Notes under the pieces: generated by a model
Told to the model about the DNA's origin: nothing
Database searches by the model: none
What the model saw: the letters and a program-made list of their open reading frames with translations, nothing else
Source: Branchiostoma floridae
Taxonomy: Eukaryota; Chordata; Leptocardii; Amphioxiformes; Branchiostomatidae
DNA length: 64,000 nt
Direction of reading: 5' to 3'
Assembly: GCF_000003815.2 (NCBI RefSeq)
Contig: NC_049997.1
Span: forward strand, 11,202,106-11,266,105
Part shown: in pieces, positions 15,930-28,767 of the stretch
Layout: each line of letters begins with the position of its first letter
Position numbering within the stretch: the stretch's first letter is position 1
Position numbers and translations under genes: made by a program

Positions 15930-17042
15930 TTTGCATAGACTGACAACTTTCTGGTATCCATATCTTGGAAATCCCTTCAATTAAAACAGAACAGGTTGGA
16001 CGAGAGGATTGCGTTTCCCGCCATAATCAATCGACCTTATTCTGTCAGACGATAGATGAGGTCGTTCGATTTGCCATGGCGACGATGCGATGGCATCATG
16101 CCTTTAAATACTTTTGGGGCAACATGTGCAAGTGCATGTGCAGGCTTTACATGTGGTTAGAGTTTTTCAACATTCAACTGGCACAGAAAAAAACATGCTA
16201 GACATTCTTACTAAATGCTTGCACTTTCTGGGTAGTATAACGTTATTTGAAAGTACCCAGACCACTTTTTATTTCTCATGATCACAGCTTGGTCCTATAT
16301 GTGGTAGAAGGAGTTTACATTTGTAAAGGGGAACAGTTGCAATTATATTACGATAGCGATCCTCTAACATGTCCCACCCAGACAAACAGTATCAGATTGA
16401 AGCCCAGACAGGTAACTGTGGTGCATTGACCTAGAAATATCTAGGACACACGCGGCAGAACATGCTAGCTAGCGCGGATGATGTAACACCAGAGAACACA
16501 TCCCACATTCAAAACAAAGTAATGTCGCTAGCGCGCTGCAGAAGAGAATATTGATCAAACCTCTTTGATCTCACGGTAGCTTTAAAACTTCAAGAAACTT
16601 ATTTTAAGGCAAAAATGGTTTACATTTTCGGAGGAACTAGAAATTACATTTGTGTAGATGATACCTAGAGGATGATTTGAGGTGAAAATGCTCACTGCCT
16701 TTGTCTTTACAAATGGGCTAGAAATCGTGTTGGAAATGTTGGGAGTCACAAATTAGTTTCAGCAAGTTTCGGACTCTACGTGCTACAAGCGCTACGTGCT
16801 ACTAGCATGTCTCATTAGCCTCTAGAACCCATTCAACTACTTTAGGGCTTAATTAGTCGGGGTAATTGCTAACGTACAAGCCAATTCATGAGCAAAAATG
16901 GTGGTCCCTGTAGAAAACAAGACTAATTCACAGATTTCCCCATAATTACCTACCTGTGTAGCAACCGGCGTCCAAAACATTAAGATGAAAGTAAGGCACG
17001 CAACCACATCAGCTTCCATCTTAATTATTACTTTTTGTGTCT
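15930..17042. other. Gene-free stretch
   Basis: No coding, RNA or repeat structure could be supported between the two TIR elements. Confidence 0.5.
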
Positions 17043-17732
17043 TAGAGTCCATTCCAAGACACCATGAGGGTTTTTAGGCGATATTTATAATTAGTCTGAA
17101 TTATTTTGAATAAAAGAATATCTGAGCCACAATGATTAAATTATTTTCAAAAAATTGACTGAGAAAGTACTCATATATTTGAATTCCTTTGAATATTTTA
17201 GAAACATTTTGAAAGTAACTGTACAAAAATATCTTTATTTAGAATAATTGTGAAACCTCTGTGTGATTATTTCACATTTACAAATATTTACAAAAAAAGG
17301 TAAACCTGGTCAAATGGTTAAATTAGTTTATTGCCCCCATAAAAGTAAGCCCTATTGTTGTATCTGTATATTTTTAGATTTCACTGGTGGATCCTTTGTG
17401 GAGGGCCATTGTTGCATGGCACCCAACCATACTTTGCACGAATGTGTGAATTGCTATCTTCCCAGCCCACTGAACCATTTACAAAAAATGGTAGAAAATG
17501 GTAAATAATGGTAGAATGCTGTTATCATTATTTAGAAACGATTAGAAGTATCCAATTCCACACGATGAATATTTCCAAAGTTTTACAGGACCAGGGAAAT
17601 ATTTATAAAGTTGAAACAGTGTTACAAATATTTCTGAAGTATCAAATGTCCTAGACATAGAATTACAAAACTTTAAAATCAATTCTAAACAATGGCCACA
17701 AACATCCGCATGGTGTCTTGGAATGGACTCTA
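17043..17732. mobile_element. 0.69-kb TIR element with TA target duplication
   Basis: The left end after TA reads GAGTCCATTCCAAGACACC then ATG; the right end is the perfect inverse before TA (17731-17732). The perfect TIR is 22 bp and continues imperfectly. The interior is A/T-rich and non-coding. This is consistent with a mariner-type MITE. Confidence 0.8.
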
Positions 17733-20700
17733 TTCCTTTCCCTATAGATCAGCTTTGGATCCCACATATTGGCTTTGCGCTACGGAACTTTCCTTTGGTA
17801 TTGAATGGCGAAATTAAACCACACAAACGAATGGTCTAGATCTAATAGCGAGTAGGATAAGGAATTGCCGTTACCATAGTAGTGGGTCCCGCAATGAAAC
17901 AAAAACGCACCAAGCGAAAAGAAAAATAGACAACATCACAAGCCTACGAACCACTGCACCTACCTATACGGGAGAAGATACTGTATACACTTCACTAGCC
18001 TTACCTTCAATACGTTCAACTGACTTTTCGGCACCAAATGTTTTCGACTTTATAGGCCCTACTCCTGTACCATCCAGTGCGCCCCGGTATAGCGAGCACA
18101 AGTCACATGAGCTAAGCCGGACAACAGACCGGTCCGCACGCACTAATTCTCAAAATAACTCAAGTCAACGTCCGCCATTTGGAAGGTCGCAAGAGGTTTC
18201 ACCTTACATATCGAATAACAAAACAAGGCGGAAATCACCGTATCTACTCTAGAACTGTCTGGTAGTCTGCGGTTGGTCTGGCTAAAATAAAAAAGGCAAA
18301 TGATATACAGATCGTAACTTTAACTTGCCAAGTTTTCTTTCATGATCAGCTCAAAGTGAAACTGCCTAAACTATGGACGTTGGAACGGCCGCGAAAATAC
18401 TTGAATATGATGACGAGCTAGAGTAGAGTAGAGTAGAGTGCTGTGCCATTCTTATTTTTTTCTCTATACATCCCGGTGCCACAAGTCATATATGCACAGA
18501 AAACAGTACTGTAATGATAATACAACGTAAATTAATTTACCGCACATGTGAAATTAGATTAAAAAAGATTGCGATCGCCATACATTTCAGCCAAATTCTT
18601 ACTCTTAGCTTTCCCTTATCAACATCTACATCAAAAAGGCCCCAAGATACTGGACACCACCATCCCATCGCGCTAACTATTTCCACCTTTTGTTTACTTG
18701 AAGACACGCCTAGCTTTAAGACATCCAATTAAGCGATTCAAAACCGCGCCCAAAGTATGCCCTAAATTTCGCCGCCGAAAAAAAAAAAACATAATAGCGA
18801 CGAAAACGATAGACAAAGGAAAAGGGTAGGATCAGGCGAGCAATGCGTCATGTTTCCTGGTTAATAGTTTGAATTGGACAGGGAAGTTTGGCCACCGGTG
18901 CACTGTAGGATTTCTTGGCCTTCTTCTATTCTGAGGGGAAAACCTTCCTTCGAGCTGTTTCCCTTGATCAATTTCTTCCCGTTTTGCCGAATTCTACGAT
19001 CCATACCGCCACAGTAAGGCCTAGCGGAGGCTTGGAAAACAACCGCACTTTTAGAAATGAGTAATGGGTTCCACGAAAAAAAACACCCACGGGGCCCCGT
19101 CCGAAGAACAGCGTACAGTCATTCTGACTCAGGCCTGTTTGGCGAGATCGGAAACCCACAGGGCACAAATCTTCAAGCCGTGATGTTTTTGGAGAGAAGC
19201 CTCTCACGAAAAAACAATGCCCGTTCCCATAGCTGTTAGTCTAAATCCTTTAGAATAACGTACTTTGTACAGAACTGGACAAGACAAGAAGCGTGTGAAT
19301 AGTACAACTCATGCAGATACTGAGATAGATACGCAATTTTAATTAGGTACCTAGGCTACCGGACTGAAATTATACGTTCGTTCTAGAACAAGGCGTAAAT
19401 TGACACAAAACCCGGAATATCTTTCAGAAATGATCCCATCGGAGGATAGTATAATTTCTTGCGGAATTATACACCAAGAGGCGGTTAGAAAGGCATATAT
19501 ATAGAGAGAAATAAAGACGCCCATAGAAAAAGATGATGCAACCGTCCTGCAACCTTAGCTTGGGCGCGCCGGTACCAACCGGTAGCGGGCACAGCAGAAC
19601 CGACGCCCGGACAAAAACGACAAATTCACCGGTAGAAATGTATAAGAATAAGATCTATTTACACAGGAGGTAGAGTTGAACCTCCAGTAGCAGTTGGGGA
19701 TAAATAATTAGGCAATGGTAACAAGAGAAGAGCATAAATACCTGCTTTTTGTCGCTCCGTCCGCTGAAAATCTAACTGCTTTTCGGCCGGCGGTCGGGCT
19801 ACGTGCACTGGCGTGACGAGGGTGTGATTATCATCTGACCAATCACAGCGCTGTATCTGGTAGGTGTGTCACAAGCAGCCAATCATATGACGATTTGCGG
19901 CCGACACCCCCAATTATGCCTCCTTTTTTGGCAACCAGTAAGCTAGACTACGCACACACCATGTGACCAATCAGAGATGCTTATTTGGGAGGTGTGCCAG
20001 AAAATTGACCAATGAGGTATCACGATTTGGACGACGCCTCCATCGTTTCCACATAATATCGAATGACGTCATAAGGTTGACCCAAAAAAAGCCTGTGAAA
20101 CCAATATAAACTAGAAAGGCCGACATTTGCTTAAGAGCAAATACAGCATATTTCAGCCATACCCCTCCCCACGCAACATTGGACTGTTCCAAATCACCGG
20201 TGCGCAAAAATGTAACATCCTCTTAACAGTACATTATCCCCCAAAGTGGACTGGTATTGTGAATTGATTCACACCTTCCATTCAGAAAATTTTCATCATG
20301 ACTGAAAATTGTTGAATGACTTCATGTAATGTCATTAACAATTTTCAGTATGATAACTAGGTGTAAGTTTAAAAAAGTATAAGCTCCTTGTGATGTGGGT
20401 ACATTTATTATTGCAGTGAACTTTTTTTATTCAAGTAGGGCATACGATTTAATAATTATCAAGCAGGTGCAGGTACTGTAGGAGCGTTTGTTTTCTTCAA
20501 GCTGTAAAACCGTTAAACTGTTTTACTTTGTATGCAATCAGCCATCGAGCCTATTCTTATTTTAGTTTAACAACTTCCTGCCAGACCCGGAAGATACGAT
20601 TGAACCTTGTTTGAGGATTTACTTTCGTCTGTCTGGTCAGTCTGTTCATACCCTGGCGCTGAGAGTGTTTTATTGGGCTGAAACTCTGGCAGTTTAAAGT

Positions 20701-21289
20701 TACTTACAATTTAAATGTTCAAAGTTTATGTCAAACAACAACAGCACTAGGAAATGTGGCCACTATAGACAGGTGGTCACTATAGAGAAAATGCTGATCT
20801 ATTGACTAGGAGCCATACGTTACACATGATTTCAGTACACTGATCATTAATCATATAAACATTGCACAGGTAAGCCAATTGTTTAGATGTACAATTAAGT
20901 TCAAATAATTCTGAAGAGAAATATTGATGAGAAAATAATCATTCTCGCCACTGTCTAACTTATAATTACGTATCAAAACTAAACGCAGATTTTCTAACTA
21001 ACGCACCTTTCGCCGACTTCATCAAAAGACCGCCGGCAATCAATCAAACACGGCTGTTGATTAGACTTAGAGTTTCAAACAGTCATGTGCTGTGTGCCAG
21101 TTGACAGCGAACTTCATGCTACGTGATGTTTTACATTGCTTGGACCTTCTTTCCTACAGCGGTGCTTCTACAAAATATTTAGACTGTAACACTGAGTCCC
21201 ACATGTTTTATAGAATAGAATTTGACGCAGAACAGCGTTTTTTGCTGGGTATTTTTCTTGAAACATGTCCGTGGGAATATCAGCGAGGC
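17733..21289. other. Gene-free stretch with short hairpin
   Basis: No host gene is recognised. Minor items are a (TAGAG)n run near 18416-18440 and a near-perfect inverted repeat at 20302-20348. CCAAT/ATTGG boxes recur at 19850-20030, but no gene start can be tied to them. Confidence 0.45.
20302..20348. repeat. Short inverted repeat (19-nt/18-nt arms)
   Basis: CTGAAAATTGTTGAATGAC is mirrored by GTCATTAACAATTTTCAG across a 10-nt loop, with one bulged base. No terminator or element context was found. Confidence 0.7.
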
Positions 21290-21299
21290 GGCGACGTAG

Positions 21300-21746
21300 G
21301 GATATCAGACCGTCAACAAAAGTCGCACGGCAGCTAACGGCGCAGCGAAGATACTAGCGCAATAAATAAGCGCTTCAACTAAGGATGGCAACCCGTACAA
21401 TATTTTTGTATACTGTTGAGCTAAGTAAAGTTTGTTGTTTATGAGGTTTTAGTTGTCTTTGAAGCTTTGACCCGAAATATTTTAAAGTCAAACTGCTGAA
21501 GAGAAGTAAGTGACTGCTACGATTATCGTAGATATGGCCCTAAAAAAACTGATAAAAGAAGCCTTCTCAATAGTCTAAAATGCAAGAGCTTCCGGGGGGG
21601 CTTCGCCCACCTGGGTCCCCCCCACAGTGGCCCTGCCCCTGGACCCCGCCAGGGACATTCGGCGGCCCCCGGACCCCTGTCCGACGCTTTGAAAAAATCC
21701 TGGCGAGAAGTCTGTACGGCCTGAGTCTTCAAGTTAACGTATTGCT
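21300..21746 (+). repeat. Composite repeat E, copy 1, left part
   Basis: The block from GACCGTCAACAAAAGTCGCA to a GC-rich GGGGCTTCGCCC segment matches 23461-23730 (GACCGTCAACAACAGTCGCA, then GCGGGCTTCGCTCCC). The right part of the same unit lies at 23145-23455, beyond the inserted LINE. Confidence 0.65.
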
Positions 21747-23144
21747 AACGTAAAGCTTTTGATACGGTATGCCATAAGATCCTCCTACTCAAGCTAAGAA
21801 TGTATGGGGTACAAGATAAGGAACTGACATGGTTTTGTTCTTATCTGACAAGCCGATACCAGACTACTGTCGTAAATGGAGTCCATAGTGACTTTCTTGA
21901 AGTCACTGTTGGTGTCCCCCAAGGCTCGGTTCTCGGGCCACTCTTGTTTATACTGTACATTAATGATTTGCCTGATTATATATCACACGGACAGGTTGTG
22001 TTGTATGCTGATGATACTACACTTTTCTATGCATCTAAAACAGTGAGGGATGTGAATACTTGTCTGAATGCCGACCTTCGTAATATCGAAACATGGTTAC
22101 ACACAAATAAATTGACACTCAATGTTACTAAATGTAAAGCAATGCTCTTCGGCACAGCGCGTAGGCTGCAGTCAAGTACAGAGCAACTGTCAACCACTCT
22201 TTCTGGCACCAGTTTGGAAGTTGTCACTAGCTTTAAGTATCTGGGCGTTTGGCTTGATCCTTGCTTAACATGGGAAGTCCATATTGACAAGTTATGTAAT
22301 GCAGTCTCGTCAAGACTGGGAGTCTTACGGCGCCTAATTCCTTGTCTACCACAGCGCACTCTTGTTATGTTATTCAACGCCATGGTTTTGCCTAAAATGG
22401 ACTATTGCGATGTGATTTGGGGTAATTGTGGTAAATGTCTATCCGATAGACTACAAAAACTCCAGAACCGGGCAGCTAGGCTTATTCTTGGTTTGAAATA
22501 CACCCATCATGTTGGCGTTGATGAGCTATCTGCCTTGGGCTGGAAAACCTTAGCATCCAGGAGAAACTTGCACCTGCTACAATCAATGTACAAGGCAGTT
22601 AACAATGAACTTCCTGATTACATCAATAGTTTTCAAAGGACTTCTGACTCTCACAGCTATCCCACCCGACACAGTCAGAACCTATGCCTCAAACTACCCC
22701 TTGTACGGTTAGAATGTGGGAAGCGCAAGTTCTCTTATAGAGGTATTACTGCATGGAACAGTCTTCCACCATCTGTAAAGACCTGCACGTCAAAATCTAC
22801 CTTTAGAACCAACTGCAGGGCTTGGCTAGCCTGACCTCTGACCACTCAATGAAACTGACAACTTGATAGTATTTATTTTGTTACTATTATTATTGTTTTC
22901 TTTAGTTTCGTACCATTATTTTTCATCCATCATTTGTATTGATATCATCATCACTAGCAGCATCTATTGTTATGATTAGTATTATTGTTTGCATCAGTTT
23001 CATTACTATTGTTGTCTATTTATGTTTGCCTATGTTTGTGATGAATATGTTTAATTTCTTTTATGTAACACGCAGGGCTCCACTGAAAAGCAGTGCAAGA
23101 GCACTGAGCTTGGACCACCCTGGATAAAGATTACAGAAATAAAT
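21747..23144 (+). mobile_element. 5'-truncated LINE (CR1/Jockey superfamily) with open RT fragment
   Basis: An open frame runs from KAFDTVCHK (RT motif A, near 21751) to a stop at 22834. It contains GVPQGSVLGPLLFILYINDL (motif B region) and YADDTTLFY (motif C, YADD), and ends WNSLPPSVK...TFRTNCRAWLA. The endonuclease and N-terminal RT are absent, so it is a dead-on-arrival copy, but the remaining ~361 codons are uninterrupted, suggesting a recent insertion. A ~300-bp 3' UTR ends in GGATAAAGATTACAGAAATA. It sits inside composite repeat E. Confidence 0.85.
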
Positions 23145-23960
23145 ATTGTGTGGTCCCGCTTATGAATATTAATTAGCCTTCGCTTTCCTCTTCGCTGATT
23201 GGCTGAACCATTAATTGAATTAACTCTTCCTGCCGGCTAGACGCAGGTGCAGATGTCGGCTCTGTGGGGTGAACGTCCGAAAGGTCATGGCATGGAGAAC
23301 GAAAGAAAACCAATTTCCCCTCAAAAAAGTGCTGTAATTAAGCCTTTTACAGTACTCTATGCCAAAAATTTTACTTGGATCATTTTACCAACTATCTTAT
23401 GCCTATCTATACCAAATGTTACTCATACCAGGGTACAGGGGTGCAAAATATACCGTTATAAGACCGTCAACAACAGTCGCACGGAGCTAACAGCGCAGCG
23501 AAAATACCATCGCTAGCGTTTCAACCTCGGATAACAAGTTATAAGTACTGTTGAACTCAGTAACGTTAAAGTTTGTTTTTAGTTGCCTCTGACGGTTTGA
23601 CCTGAAATAGTGTTACGCTAAACTCCTGAAGAGAAGTTAAGTGACTGCTGCGATTATCATAGATATGCCCCTAAGAACTGATACAATATAAAGCCTTCTG
23701 AATAGTCTAAAATGCGAGAGCCTTAGGCGGGCTTCGCTCCCCCTGGCGGGAACACTGCTATATACGGGATCATGAGGCCCCGCTTATGAATATTAATTAG
23801 CCTTTGGCCTCCTCTTCGCTGATTGGCTAGGTCTTTGATTCAATTAACTCTCCGGCTGACGCGCACAGGTGTGGCTCTGTGCGGGGTCACGGAAGGTCAC
23901 GTCAGGAGGCCAAAAGAAAACAAATTTCCCCTCAGAAAAGTGCCAAAAGTAATCATTTTT
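23145..23960 (+). repeat. Composite repeat E, copy 1 right part and copy 2
   Basis: GCTTATGAATATTAATTAGC followed by CTCTTCGCTGATTGGCT occurs at about 23159 and again about 627 bp on, at 23786. Both are followed by AAATTTCCCCTC-AAAAGTGC and later ACCAGGGTACAGG. The unit is therefore tandemly duplicated; copy 2 leads directly into the 163-bp array. Confidence 0.7.
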
Positions 23961-23999
23961 GAAGTTGTTTATGTCAAAAATTTTACTTGAATCTTGTTA

Positions 24000-24745
24000 C
24001 CAAGTATCTAATGCCTATCTATACCAAATTTCAGGTCATTTAATTGTAATACCAGGGTACAGGAGCCAAAAGTGTCCTTTTTTGGTCAAAAATTGGCCAA
24101 AAATCGCAAAAATAAGCATTTTGTTGCACTGTACACCAAAAGTGTTATTGAATTTATATGAAGGAATTATCAAGGCACATCTGTGTCAAATTTCAGCTCA
24201 TTCGGTTACAATACCAAGGTACAGGAGCCAAAAGTGTCCTTTTTTGGTCAAAAATTGGTCAAAAAATCGCAAAAATAAGCATTTTGTTGTACTGTACACC
24301 AAAAGTGTTATTGAATTTATATGGGGGCATTATCAAGGCACATCTCTGTCAAATTTCAGCTCATTTGGTTGTAATACCAGGGTACAGGGGCCAAAAGTGT
24401 CCTTTTTTGGTCAAAAATTGGTCAAAAAATCTAAAAAAATAAGCATTTTGTTGTACTGTACACCAAAAGTGTTATCGAATTTATATGGGGGCATTATCAA
24501 GGCACATCTCTGTCAAATTTCAACTCATTTGGTTGTAATACCAGGGTACAGTGGCCAAAAGTGTCCTTTTTTGGTCAAAAATTGGTCAAAAAATCGCAAA
24601 AATAAGCATTTTGTTGTACTTTACACCAAAAGTTTTATCGAATTTATATGGGGGCATTATCAAGGCACATCTCTGTCAAATTTCAGCTCATTTGGTTGTA
24701 ATACCAGGGTACAGGGGCCAAAATATACAGTTTTGGTCTAAAATT
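24000..24745 (+). repeat. 163-bp tandem repeat, about 4.5 units
   Basis: AAAAGTGTCCTTTTTTGGTC recurs at 24068, 24230, 24393 and 24557, with a diverged fifth start at 24720 (spacings 162-164). Each unit has GGCATTATCAAGGCACATCT (first unit diverged) and GGTTGTAATACCAGGGTACA. The period is not a multiple of three and several frames stay open, so I read it as satellite, not protein. Confidence 0.9.
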
Positions 24746-24829
24746 GACCAAAAAATCTCAATAAAATCATTTTAGAGGCAGATATGAAAAAACTGAGAAA
24801 AAAGCATCAAGGTATTGGCCCATTCTACC

Positions 24830-24960
24830 CCTGTGCCAAATTTCAGGTCATTCGGTCCAGGAACGGCGGAGATGAATCACTTTGAAGATCTGACAGGAGA
24901 AAGAAAGAAAGAAAGAAAGAAAGAAACATTACGAATACAATATATTTCACCATACTATGT
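24830..24960 (+). repeat. Repeat tail with (GAAA)n
   Basis: CAAATTTCAGGTCATTCGGT is followed by a GAAA run near 24899-24927 and ATACAATATATTTCACC. It resembles the end of the element that carries the 163-bp array. Confidence 0.4.
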
Positions 24961-26813
24961 ATGGCTGAAATATAATCAACCCTTTCCACTAGCGCTAAAT
25001 TCACGTTTATCCGATAGTTTTCAGTTCCAAAGCATGTTACTGCCATTTATTTGCAGCTGTTTGACTGTCTGTGTCACTAGCTATGGCAATTTATGATGAT
25101 AAAGACATATCCATAGTTGCCCTCCCCTTCGCTGCTGTATATAGCTTCGTCCAATAACACCAGCAAGCTGTTTTCCAGCAGGATGATTCCAGTCATGGGA
25201 CCGGAGATCGAACCCGTGACTAGGAGTAAACACCTTCTGACGACAACAGATGTGGATCAAAACAATAACAAGAATACCTGTGGCGCCCGGGGCCAAGTTG
25301 ACAAAGCCTCAAAACACGTAAACCCTACGTACCACTTCCGTACGATGGAAACCGGACGTTCGATTTTCTGTCAACTCATTGTATGTTATAGGATCAGCAA
25401 TGTTATTGTTTAGACTGTCATTCGTTAAAAAATGACTTTCTAGAGTTTGATATCTGTGGTGCGCTACTGGCACCTCAATTCTCTACAAGTCAGCAAACAG
25501 ACACAGCTTGGGTCATTGACTCTCTACAGCTATGTTTACTTACTGATATTTCACAGGTTCTGTCGCCCAAAGGTCACAGATTGTTTGGTAGAAAAGGTCA
25601 AACGTCATACGACTACATGTTCGGCACGAGACGAGCCTATTGCGTAGTCTCTGACGTTTGTATCGGGGAGGTTCTATTCTCCATGTTTGTAGGACATCTG
25701 AGAAACACATGACAACATGTCCCACCTGGTATTATGTCATGTTAGTTATTGTACGGAGATGACAAGGCTTCTTCAGAAGTGTGAGGGAGATGGTGTGAAT
25801 GTAATAATCATATGATAAACTGGTCACATCCTGGACATCTCTGCTACAGATGCAGTAACAAAGAACTTTACAGGTATTCCCAAAATATGGGTGATACAGG
25901 CCAACAATCCTATCTTTACACTCTATGAAATATCAGACATTAGGGATATTATTAGTTTTACACGTGCAAAGTTGTCTGTCATTGCATGATTTATTACGTA
26001 ACCTTTATCTTGTTTTGTCGGTTTGAAAGGTTTTAATCTTTGATACAATTGGCGGAGTAAGTAAGGACCGAAGATATCTAAGAAACCTCAAGCGGGGGAA
26101 AGTGAAAAATCTTTATTATTATGTGCTGAAAACATCTCACGAACGGAGAATGAAATGTTTCTATCAATATTTCCATCTGTTACACTACACTGTCCCGTGA
26201 TGAACCAAAGACTTCCAACCATCAAAACAAAACAATCTAGGTCACATATGGTGCCCAGTCTCGCCCACCTTTATAACAAAGTCAGTGGGCAGCATATTGC
26301 ACGCCTGATGAAAGGCCGATGAGCAAAAATGAAGAATATCTAAGTAAGAGGTCAGACAGGTTCCGGCCAAGGCGTATACGCTGCCATGTGGATTCGAGCT
26401 CGAAGCTCAAACGCGAAGTTTAAATATTTATACGCCGGTAAGTAAACTGCACTTTTAATGTAAAACATTTTCATTTCAGTGAACAGTTGAGTTGGTTGCA
26501 CATCTTCCACAATCCACACGCTGTGCCTCGTGACAGACTACCAAAACAAACCAATCCGGGGCACATCATGACACATGTGGTGCTTATTTTTATCCACCAT
26601 AACAACAGACGGCAACAGCTGCAGATCGAACCCGCAACAAGTGTCTGTGGGGTATTCCATTTTAACAATTAGGGAGGGACGACCAGGAAGACTTTTATTT
26701 TTCTTTTACTACTATATGAGGAAGGTGGGTAACAGGCCGGTTTAGATACGAATATTACAGATTCGTTTGTTTATTATACAAGGAGGTCTCTTTGTTTGAG
26801 ACAGAAGATACGT

Positions 26814-26982
26814 ATACTATAAATGGATTTTAAGTTCGCGCGGATTTACTTTCGCGGTAGCGGGAAAATGGAGTATTCGCTGTAGCGCCATAAGCTAGTC
26901 TAAAACTATAATGGTAAAATGTTCGTGGTGGTTTTAAGCTCGCGAAAACCTCGAACATAAAATCACCGCGACTATTTCTGCT
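26814..26982. mobile_element. MITE family B, copy 2 (decayed)
   Basis: It shares TACTATAAATGG, TTCGCGGTAGCGGGAAAATG and TGTTCGTGGTGGTTTTAA with the copies at 8437 and 55353. Its right terminus is eroded, so the end is approximate. Confidence 0.65.
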
Positions 26983-27608
26983 ATTTTGGCCCAAGACGAG
27001 TTTGGTATTCGCATGTGAGGTGGCTTTTAACTTGGATAACGTCGGTCCTATTTCTAGTTTTGTCTCAATGAAACCATTGAGGCTGATTCTTCCGGTGCCT
27101 GAGGACGAGGATTCAGAGACGAAATAGAGCGGTCCTAGTGACGTCATAATAATGACGTCACAGAGTAGTTCGACCGCGTTCTCCAAGCAGTTCGGTTGAA
27201 AAACAGACTCATGTTGTTAGCAGAAAATCAGGAAAACTTTGTTTTGAGACCAAAAGATTCCTAAAAACAACCAGCAACTTTTTTCTAGCCGTCATTTTAA
27301 TTCAGCGGTCCGCTGCTCTCCATAGTTTATTAAGGACCCCGTAGATATACCTTGAGAAGTGCTCTTCTTGAGTGAACATGTTGTGGGAAGTTTGTTGCGT
27401 TACGTCACGGCGTGCCTGAGTCATTATAATACGGTATGGTCAATTACACAGCACTCTATTTTCTAAAGAGCTCTCTCAGAAAGCATAGTATCACCCCTCT
27501 AGGCTCTACTTGCAGTTTGGCTAGCCTCCCTATATTAGATTCCGCAACTACTATACGGGGAAATGTTTGCGGTGTGTTTGTGTTCAGTGACCTGTTCTGG
27601 CTCTTCTA

Positions 27609-27714
27609 GCCTGGTATCCAGCCGTATTATAGCTAATACTTTGCAGAGAAGACTCTAAGACAGAAGAGACTCTACTGGAGCCATAATAGATCACAATACG
27701 GCTGGATACCAGGC
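27609..27714. mobile_element. MITE family C, copy 2 (hairpin)
   Basis: GCCTGGTATCCAGCCGTATT at the left is exactly inverted at the right end, about 106 bp in total. It matches the termini of the element at 9902-10053. Confidence 0.75.
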
Positions 27715-28269
27715 CAGGCTCTTCACCAGCGCGAACATTTTTGTACTGTCTTCTGCCCACCAACCCCTTCCTTCAATCCGGTCGTTTTCCCTACCTCGAA
27801 ATCCCTGCGAAATTTTGTAGGACATGTAGTTGTGTCGGTAATTTTCACGTTGTTCTCTATCTACGGCGACTTTCAGGCACCAAGTCTAGTTTGAGAGTCA
27901 CATTTGTTTGTCCATCTGCTGTATTAAAACACTATCATTTCGACCAACTAGATTTGTAGGTGTGTTGCCGATTCTGACCAATCAAAAGCGAGAACGTGGA
28001 CGACGCCCCCGACGAGCCCCCAGCAACAGTGACTAAATATAGCTGTGTTTTGGGTGTTGGTATAACCAACATGAAGTGTTCAGAAGAATGTAGAACTGTT
28101 TGCTTAGTAGACTCCCGAACCCGAACGCCTGATGCATTCAATGAAGTGTTCTGTGGTCTTTTCGTCGGTATGAAATTCAGTAATACATAAAAGTTGCCCG
28201 TATCGAATGAACTTATGAAGCGTGAGAAACATTCGCTATGTCGTAGACAGCAAACAAACATTACCGTAG

Positions 28270-28640
28270 TGTAGCTACATGTCTGTAATATTTAGAAATT
28301 TGCACAGAAATACTTCGGTCGTGAATCGCTTCTCATGCTCAGGTCGAGAACCTACATAGGTACAACTGTAGTAAAAATGTATCACCGGATGAATCTTCCA
28401 ATTGCCTAACAGTGACAGTCTCCAAGTAGATGTATCGAGTGGGCTTGTTTTGTGGGTGGGTCTTTTGTGGCCGTTTCTACGTCTCTTCTTTACGTACATT
28501 TGTTTTTGCCTGCACCAAATCCCTGTACTATCTACCAACCCTTTCTGAAGAGTGCCACTCCTGGGAGCCCTCAAAATGTTAACAAATGACAGCATATGAG
28601 CGTCCTCTAGTGGAATCAAGTTGATGTGCATGATTCCTTT
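28270..28640 (+). repeat. Duplicated segment F, copy 1
   Basis: Blocks ATTTAGAAATTTGC, CAGAAATACTTC, TCTCCAAGTAGATGTATCGA, GGCTTGTTTTGTGG and GTGGAATC-AGT recur in the same order at 33870-34412. This is an old segmental or interspersed duplication about 5.6 kb apart. Confidence 0.65.
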
Positions 28641-28665
28641 CGTCCTCCCCGTAGCAGATAGGTCT

Positions 28666-28767
28666 TACTCTCCAAGCAGAGGTTGAGTCCCGGAGATATA
28701 GAAGTAGTCGGGAAATTTCCCAACTACTACTATATATTTCCGCGACTCAACCTCTGCTTGGAGAGTA
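28666..28767. mobile_element. Hairpin element G, copy 1, with perfect 9-bp target duplication
   Basis: The ends TACTCTCCAAGCAGAGGT and the inverse ACCTCTGCTTGGAGAGTA enclose a 102-bp near-palindrome. GATAGGTCT flanks it exactly on both sides (28657-28665 and 28768-28776). A 9-bp duplication is typical of Mutator-like elements. It is non-coding. Confidence 0.88.

Larger units (their letters stand above)
24961..28270. other. Gene-free stretch
   Basis: Apart from two MITEs (26814-26982 and 27609-27714) no feature can be supported. GGGTTCGATCTSC on the minus strand near 25200 and 26625 recalls a tRNA B box, but no A box was found. Confidence 0.45.

Noticed and set aside
23959-24741. 260-codon open frame
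   Set aside because: It runs through the 163-bp tandem array, whose period is not a multiple of three; the other frames are open too and no family is recognisable.
24000-24745. CRISPR-like spaced repeats
   Set aside because: The repeats are contiguous satellite units without unique spacers, in a eukaryotic setting.
25180-26640. tRNA genes or SINEs suggested by GGGTTCGATCTSC near 25200 and 26625
   Set aside because: No A box at the right distance and no cloverleaf; possibly eroded SINE pieces but not supportable.
26830-27186. 118-codon minus-strand frame
   Set aside because: It overlaps MITE family B and matches no family; no splice signals fit it.
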